Of a DNA stretch of 64,000 nt, positions 57,732 to 64,000 are shown one piece after another. The position numbers and the translations under genes were made by a program. Source of the stretch: Brachionus manjavacas (Eukaryota > Rotifera > Eurotatoria > Ploima > Brachionidae); contig JAHQIY010000008.1 in the NCBI GenBank assembly GCA_019054805.1, forward strand, positions 3,147,501-3,211,500. Reading direction: 5' to 3'. Within the stretch, counting starts at the first letter, position 1. Each line of letters starts with the position of its first letter. The notes under the pieces were generated by a model. That model saw only the letters and a list, made by a program, of their open reading frames with translations. It made no database searches and was not told the DNA's origin.

Positions 57732-58265
57732 TTTCTAAATTATAAATTATTTCTCAAGTTCAAAGGACCACTTTAACAGTTCGGAAAAATAAAAATTTTT
57801 TTAAATAAATACTTTTCAAAAATTTTCTATAGCAATAAGTCTAATGAAAGCAGCATGTATCTTAACCCAGCAAAATTTTTATAAATATCCATATTTTAGT
57901 CTCAAAATAAACTTGGCAGAATTTTTGTAACAGTTTGACTAAGACTCGAAACTTGGTAGTACAGAAATGGAAGTTAGCTGAATCCTCTTGGGGCCTGTGT
58001 GAATTATGTAAATTATGCACACAAAACTCGGTAAAAAAAAACATGATAAAAATTAAAAATGATAAAATTTTAATTGTCATATGATTTTAATATTAAGTCT
58101 AAAACTTAATTCTATTGTTGGATGAAATAAAAATAAGAATTCCTAATTCAGCGATAAAATCTGTTAATTTTTGCACATTGAGCCTTGTCATCCAAGTACA
58201 GCTAAAATTATTGTAAATTTTAGATTTAAGCAATTAAAACAAAATAAAAACACCTTTGAAGAGAC
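57732..58265. promoter_or_regulatory. Divergent intergenic region PFDN5/VPS26
   Basis: Carries both promoters by position. No specific element recognised. Confidence 0.35.
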
Positions 58266-59436
58266 ATGGTAAGTATTTGTGGAATCATTTTTGTCGGGAA
58301 AAAAATTGAAAAAAATTTCACACAAGAGTTTGTTTGGTTTTGGATCCAGTTGTGACATCGAATTTGAGCTCGACAGATCTGGCAAGAGAAAACAAATCGA
58401 GTTGAATGAAGACGGAAAAAAAACCAAGCAATACATTTACTATGATGGCGAAGACGTCGGCGGAACAGTCCACATCAAGCTGAAAAAACCCGGCACCAAG
58501 ATAGAACACCAGGGCATCCGGCTGGAGCTGATCGGCCAGCTCGAACTCTACTACGATCGCAGCAACCACCATATTTTCACCACGCTGAGCAAATTTTTGT
58601 GTTACCCGGGCGAAATAAGCGAAAACCTTTCGGTCGACTTTAATTTTGCGGCGGTAGATAAACCGCACGAGTCCTACCACGGTGTCAATGTCAAGCTAAG
58701 ATACTTTCTCCGATTGACCATAATCAAACGATTTTCAAACACAACCAAAGAAGAGGACATTTATGTGCACACATTGTCTGCTTATCCCGAGTCCAATAAC
58801 AGTATCAAAATGGAAGTTGGCATTGAAGAATGTTTGCACATTGAATTTGAATACAACAAGTCCAAGTACCATCTAAAAGACGCCATTATTGGAAAGATTT
58901 ACTTTTTGCTTGTGAGAATTAAAGTAAAGTACATGGAGTTGGCCATAATAAAACGGGAAATTATTGGAGACAATGCTCAGAACGAGACCGACACTGTGGT
59001 CAAATATGAGATAATGGATGGAGCGCCAGTCAAGGGTGAATCTATTCCAATACGCCTATTTTTGGGCGCTTATGACCTAACGCCGAGTATGAGAGATGTG
59101 CAGAAAAAGTTTTCGGTAAAGTACTACCTAAATTTGGTTCTGGTTGATGAAGAAGAGAGACGCTATTTCAAACAGCAAGAGATCGTTTTGTGGAGAAAGG
59201 CGGACAAGTATAAATCGAAGCAGGAAAGAAGTGATCAAATGCAGGTCTACGAATCAGCTCAAGATCAGTTAAGAAGCAAGTTTGAAAATCAACACATTAC
59301 GGACAGGAAAAGAGACATTAAGGTTCGACATGATGAGAATGGAGACTTGTTGAACAATAGTGATGAGACAGATAATGAAGCGGAGAGTGATGATAATAGA
59401 AATTCTCGAAAAACTACTAGAAATGATTCTGATTAG
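58266..59436 (+). CDS. VPS26: Retromer subunit VPS26, 370 aa, first exon ends at the start codon
   Basis: Arrestin-fold subunit of the retromer that recycles cargo from endosomes to the Golgi and plasma membrane. The long ORF has no ATG near its start. The true start is ATG at 58266-58268, followed at once by donor GTAAGT, a 58-nt intron (58269-58326), and exon 2 (58327-59436) opening [15 protein letters not shown], which matches the family's N-terminus (MSF...CEI). Highly conserved blocks follow: [85 protein letters not shown] and RRYFKQQEI. The C-terminus is about 40 residues longer than human VPS26A and is acidic and charged ([12 protein letters not shown]). The coding DNA is GC-richer than its flanks. 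Confidence 0.95.
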
Positions 59437-60636
59437 TATTAGTTAGAAGCGAACAAATTTTAAGAAAAGAATTGAAATTTAATTTTTTTTTAAATTTTTA
59501 TCTCCAAAAGGATTTTGTGTAAAATTTTTGTTTTTTTTAATAAAAAATAGATCAAGGCTTTAGTTAAACAAGATTAGACTAGTCATTAATCGAAGATCAA
59601 ATCAATTATTTATTCCATATTTTAAAGAGCTAATCTTAAAGTTGTTTTCCAAGTCTAGTTCAGATTCATTTTCCCATTTGTTGTAGGATATTTTATTGAA
59701 ATTATAATTTTTTTTTATCCCAACAAACTCAAAAGCTTTTTAAAGAAGATGTTTTTATTTTGGCGAATTTTTTTTCAATAAAATTTTATTCGATTTGATT
59801 TTTAAATTTTTATTTTTTTTAGAAGTCCCATATCATTGTAAACGATGACTTAAGAATTTAGTCCCTTTGTATTGTATTTGTATTTTGTATGTTAATTTTT
59901 ATTTTTATTTTTTTAATAATAACCGTTTAAGATTTTTCACTCGAAGTCAATAGACTTCACATTTGCTAGAGTGTTTGACTGATTTTTTTTCTGAAATTAA
60001 TTTATTATTTTAAATAGTTCCAGCATAAAAAAGCTAACTTTCTAACACTTTAAACGGTCTTTGAGAGTAAAAAATTTAAATTTTGAAAATTCCTTACTTT
60101 TCTTAAAAAATTATTATATTAGTAAATTTAAAATAATTAGTCAAATTTTGAAGATAAAAAACTCGAAAATTAAATCAAAATAAAAATTAAGATCTGGATT
60201 GCTGAAAATAACAAGAAAAAAAGAAAATTTCAACAAAAGATAAAAGATATCATAAAAGATACTTCAATTTTCAATAAAGATTTCGAAAAAAATATCAAAT
60301 AATTAAATTTTATTAAGAAAAATATTATGAATTTTTTCCTATTTAGTTTTTTATTAAAAAAAAAATTTATTTTTGGGATTTTTCGGTCACTAACTAAAAA
60401 CCTTCAATTTAAAGCTTAGAGGGATGGAATTTTATTCTTCATTTAATCGAAAAATTTTACTGAAATTATAAGTTTCTTGAGATATGTTTCATTAGTACTA
60501 ATAAGAATGATATGGTCTGCATAAACTATTATTCAGACATTTAGATTTTTATATTGGGAACCATTATCTCTTTATAAAACTTCTTCTATGAGTTATTCAA
60601 CAAAGAAATTTAACAGAAAGGAGTATAGGGCCCCAG
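59437..60636. other. Intergenic, AT-rich, nothing recognised
   Basis: 3' flank of VPS26; no ORF or repeat boundary supported. Confidence 0.4.
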
Positions 60637-61195
60637 GCATTGTGAATTTTGATACAAACCTTAAAAATCAAAAAATTAATTCATTTTTCATTTCATAAAT
60701 TTGAAAATTTAGCGTAATCCAATTTTATGATGAAACAACCTGAAACAAAATTTGTTTCACTAAAAAAAATCAAAAAAAAATTAATTTTAATCAGAGTTGT
60801 TTCAATAAGCGCAAATTAAAGTCATTAAAAAAAATCCAAGTATGGACTTTTTTACCTTTTTTGTTCTCAAAAGTCCGAGAAAAACAACATGAAATTTTTG
60901 CCGTTCCAGGTAGTTATTTTGGCGGCCTAGTTAAATTCAAAGTCACTAAAGTTTAAGTCCAAGTCAGGACTTTAAAAAATAGAAAACAAAAGTCTTTTGC
61001 TCGGTTTTTTGAAAAAAAAAAGTCCGGACTTTGACCTCAATTGAGATTTGTGATTTTAAACAATTCTGATTTTCACTAACATAGGAAAAATTATCGATCT
61101 AATAAAATATCAATATTCTTAAATGTCTTTTTTGTCTCCATGATCTATTCTAAAGGGATTTAAATTTTTGCAATTTGTAAAGAACCTTACCGATT
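60637..61195 (-). repeat. Dispersed repeat R1, copy 3, with an inserted AAAGTC-motif element
   Basis: On the minus strand 61195-61085 (TTTACAAATTGCAAAAA, GAATAGATCATGGAG) and 60795-60637 (AATTTTGTTTCAGGTTG, GGTTTGTATC) match the two halves of copy 2 in order. The middle (about 60800-61080) is extra and contains repeated AAAAGTC/GACTTTT motifs, including AAAGTCCGGACTTT, so a second element seems inserted in the first. Confidence 0.5.
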
Positions 61196-62124
61196 TTCCA
61201 TTGAATTTTTGCCCCCTTTTATAAGTTCCAAAATAAATAAAGAATGCGATAAAAATAGTATTAATTTAGAGCTTTTTTATTCACTTTTGTCTTCTTTAAT
61301 TATTTTAAGAAGAAGTTACTTCCATTTTGACCAAATTGGAACATAAATTTAAAAATCTTTTAATTTCTAATATAACTTTATTTCCTAAATATGCATTTTT
61401 TAAAATGCATTTATGAAATTTAGTCATTAAATCGATATGTCACAAAATTTATTTCATGACATCAATTTCAGAAAAAAGAGGATCATTAAAAACTTTTATC
61501 TAAATAACTTAAATGTAAAAGTCATTCAAGAAATCTAACTTAAATTAAAATTGAAGTTTTCCTGAAAGGCGAATAAGTTGAATTAAAACTGTTCATTATT
61601 CTTAGGCTAAATTTAGTAATTATGACATCGTATTTGGTCCCTCTGTCTACTTCGTTCAAAATTTTTTTTGGCTAAAATATCATAAGCCTGTGGTCTCATT
61701 TTTTTTTATGAATTTAAATAAAATCTTAATAAGAAACAAAGAATATAAATTATAGTTGTTATTTATAATGTCAGGAATGGTTTAAAAAAAAGTGTAGAAA
61801 AGGTAGGACAATTAGTAAAAGAGTATAATTCAGGTTTTTTATCCCGCTGTTTCAATTTTCCAACTCCTCTTTACAATTGTATAGGACCTTTTGAAGAATA
61901 TTTCATGGTGTAATATTAATCTTCAATCACCCAACTCTTTTTTTCTTTTTCTTTCTTTCTTTCCTTCAAACCGAAGACAAAAAATGACTTTGGTGACACT
62001 ATAAACGAAAGGGGCCTAAACTATAGACTAAACGGTCCTTTTTTTGAAAAGTGTTTTCTCCTCTATAGTGACATGTCAAATTTACAAAAAGGATTTTTTA
62101 GCTTAATTTAAAAAAATAATTAAA

Positions 62125-62540
62125 GAAGTTCGGAATACCCCTACTAGAACCAGAAATACGTCTAATTATCAATTCTCGCCTTTTCATAAACCTACCAGCC
62201 ATGTTTTAAACTTAATCTCCTCATTTGATTCAGGCTTGAATTCATTCATCAAGGACAACATCTTTTGTTGGAGTTCAAAACAGGAAATGGCTACTTGATC
62301 ATTTCGTTTTGCACTAAACCAAGCACAAATTCTGTCCTCATTTTCCACCACCCTCTTGCTGTTTACTTTAAGCATTTTTTCAAAAATCTTCTCCCTATTT
62401 TGTATCCATTTAATAAGAACTGGTCTTGGGCCTCTGAGATTCCTAGATGTTTTGCTTTTATTGTTTGTTTTGTCGTATTGCTGTATTAAAGCCAATCGTA
62501 TATTTTTTATTATTGAATATAACTTTTTCTGAAGGAGCAC
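62125..62540 (-). pseudogene. pogo/Tigger-like transposase N-terminal fragment (CENP-B-type HTH)
   Basis: From 62540 the minus frame reads a helix-turn-helix region (LIKWIQNREKIFEKM) and then the CENP-B-type second domain (ENEDRICAWFSAKRNDQVA, then EIKFKTWL). The frame then slips near 62193 and continues as RFMKRRELIIRRISGSSRG, the expected follow-on of this domain. These domains bind transposon ends. The DDE catalytic core is absent, so the copy is dead. A domesticated gene is unlikely given the frameshift. Confidence 0.65.
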
Positions 62541-63147
62541 TGGCTTATAAACTATTATTATTATTAAATTTTAGTTATTTCAGACAAATATTTTACATAT
62601 CAAATATTTTTCAAGATGCTTCAAAATAATTAGTGAATACTTTGTTAAAAAAATTTAACAATAAATTTTTTTATATTTCAAAATTAACTTAACAAATCAA
62701 TAATCGATTTTCAATATATTTTTAAATTATTTCTATGATCATTAAATTTGAAAATTTTTTTTTGATATTCTAAAATTTGGTTAACTTGTCACATTTGAGT
62801 CCGATTTTAAAAAATTTAAAATAAATTGCTCTTCTCTTGATATTTAAAATTTGGTGTGTTTTTTTTTTCTTAAAATTTTGGCCAAATAAATTTTTCTTAA
62901 AAGCAAAACAAAAATTCCCACCGCTTAAGACAAATTTGCTGCGTACACTAAAAAAATCGTGTGCATATGCATTTAAGAATTCAAAATGGTTTCGAAATTC
63001 TACAATATTCTATTCCTATTTTTTGTTTTATTTTAGTAACAACTATTTTGCGCTTTAAAATCCAATATAAAGCAAATAATTTCGTCAAACAAAAAATAGC
63101 TAGAAAAAATATCAAAAAATAAAAAAAAGAAGTAAAAAGAAAATAAA
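62541..63147. other. Upstream region of Transformer-2
   Basis: AT-rich; presumably holds the promoter and 5' UTR. No motif was assigned. Confidence 0.35.
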
Positions 63148-64000
63148 ATGGCAATGAGAAAGACTTCGCGATCGCGTTCTAGAAGCGCCAGCTCAGATCG
63201 TTCATCCAGGTCTCGCTCGAGAAGCCAGAGCAGGTCGAGGTCAAGGTCAGCACGCCAAAGCTCTAGATCGCGTTCGCCCAGCAACCGCGTAGAGCAAGAC
63301 CAAAAACCAGAGGTCAAGGACGAAAATGAGACACAAACTGCCGACAAAAGAGAAGAGAGCGTGGAGAAAAAACCGCTGCCAAACGGAAATCATTCGGAAG
63401 GAGAGGTGAAGGCAGCAGAGGAAAAAAATGGCAAAAAAGAGTCCAAGTCTCGATCTGCCTCGCCTCGCTCCAAGTCACGTTCCAGGAGCCGTAGCGTCAG
63501 GTCGCGGTCAAGGTCGAGATCGAGGCGATCGGGCCGAAAGAGCCGCAAGAGGCGACACTCGTCCTCCTCCCGCTCCAGGTCCTATTCTCGGTCTCGGTCC
63601 AGATCGTACAGACGATCGCGATCCAACGGTCGTCGAAGCCGCAAAGGACACCGCGGCTATCGACGATCCTTTTCCAGGAGTCGATCGCGATCGCCCTACT
63701 ACAGAAGACAAAATCCCAGTCCATGTCGCGTACTAGGAGTGTTCGGTCTCAACTTCAAGACCGAGGATCGCGATCTCAGAAGAGTGTTTGAAAAGTATGG
63801 ACGCTTGGACAAGATCAAGTTGGTCACTGATCCGAGGACAAGCCGCTCCAGGGGTTTTGCCTTCATCTACTTTGATAGCGTGGATGACGCCGAAGAGGCA
63901 AAGGAAAAAGTGCATGGCCAAGAAATTGACGGCAATAGGGTCAGGGTCGAGTATTCGATATCCAACCGGGAGCATCACCCTACGCCCGGTGTCTACATGG
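63148..64000 (+). CDS. tra2: Transformer-2 splicing regulator (partial, runs off the window)
   Basis: Open frame from ATG at 63148 with no stop to the window end (284 codons). Residues 1-55 and about 105-185 are Arg/Ser repeats (RS1), separated by an acidic/Lys linker. The RRM starts at about 193: RNP2 is LGVFGL (196-201) and RNP1 is RGFAFIYF (235-242). After it comes VRVEYSISNREHHPTPGVYM, the RRM-end/linker hallmark of Tra2 (HTPTPG-type). The protein binds GAA-rich exonic enhancers and promotes exon inclusion. The second RS domain should follow beyond base 64000. The frame is GC-rich, so other frames across it look open but are shadows. Confidence 0.93.
   Translation, partial: MAMRKTSRSRSRSASSDRSSRSRSRSQSRSRSRSARQSSRSRSPSNRVEQDQKPEVKDENETQTADKREESVEKKPLPNGNHSEGEVKAAEEKNGKKESKSRSASPRSKSRSRSRSVRSRSRSRSRRSGRKSRKRRHSSSSRSRSYSRSRSRSYRRSRSNGRRSRKGHRGYRRSFSRSRSRSPYYRRQNPSPCRVLGVFGLNFKTEDRDLRRVFEKYGRLDKIKLVTDPRTSRSRGFAFIYFDSVDDAEEAKEKVHGQEIDGNRVRVEYSISNREHHPTPGVYM

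Noticed and set aside
57841-58080. Minus frame between PFDN5 and VPS26
   Set aside because: Hydrophobic AT-rich frame with no supporting motif.
61960-62090. GTGACA/TGTCAC motifs near the pogo remnant as a complete MITE
   Set aside because: Only short, non-collinear matches to the 43827 MITE; ends could not be defined.
63428-63978. Plus and minus frames overlapping Transformer-2
   Set aside because: Arg/Ser repeat codons leave other frames open; the tra2 frame with RRM explains the region.

Overview
The window is strongly AT-rich animal DNA. The gene content is metazoan (NUP188, MED29, a BICRA/GLTSCR1 homologue, PFDN5, VPS26, Transformer-2, aromatic amino acid decarboxylase, acid lipase). 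Most introns are small, some are swollen with repeats, and the gaps are packed with jockey/CR1-like LINE pieces and short inverted-repeat elements. The style (very AT-rich, compact genes, many degraded LINEs, a secreted PAN plus WD40 gene) fits a monogonont rotifer such as Brachionus. That assignment is inference, not proof.

Layout. 1-900: LINE remnants. 1297-3874 (-): seven-exon aromatic L-amino-acid decarboxylase. 5540-8760 (-): decayed jockey-like LINE with ORF1 (two zinc knuckles), endonuclease and reverse transcriptase. 9458-10675 (-): intronless secreted acid lipase. 10908-23124 (-): NUP188, with several miniature transposons in its introns. 23285-23974 (+): MED29, divergent from NUP188 across about 160 bp. 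26038-26510: LINE tail. 30310-37234 (+): two-exon BICRA-like SWI/SNF subunit whose 4.35-kb intron holds two LINE tails and a hAT-type MITE. 37694-38628: inverted-repeat region around a PHD-finger ORF. 38961-45190: orphan exon, a 2.7-kb LINE, a Tc1-like MITE and a MULE-like element with a SWIM finger. 46107-48165: large foldback and a second LINE family. 49529-51192: convergent pair of paralogous secreted/membrane proteins of a family I do not recognise. 52200-53640: third LINE family. 53895-55126 (+): secreted PAN-like plus seven-blade WD40 protein. 56100-56681: LINE tail. 57246-57731 (-) PFDN5 and 58266-59436 (+) VPS26. 62125-62540: pogo/Tigger-like transposase remnant. 63148-64000 (+): Transformer-2, running off the window.

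The conserved genes serve unrelated housekeeping tasks: nuclear pore, Mediator, chromatin remodelling, prefoldin, retromer, splicing and amine synthesis. I see no pathway cluster. The most unusual items are: (i) a perfect 15-bp stem in a NUP188 intron whose 20-nt loop exactly copies the 3' splice junction of MED29 exon 2, the gene on the other side of the shared promoter; (ii) the convergent novel membrane-protein pair plus a decayed third copy; (iii) about 520-bp GGGTCTACC-ended elements that carry zinc-binding mini-ORFs; and (iv) several long hairpin elements. No rRNA, tRNA or CRISPR was recognised.
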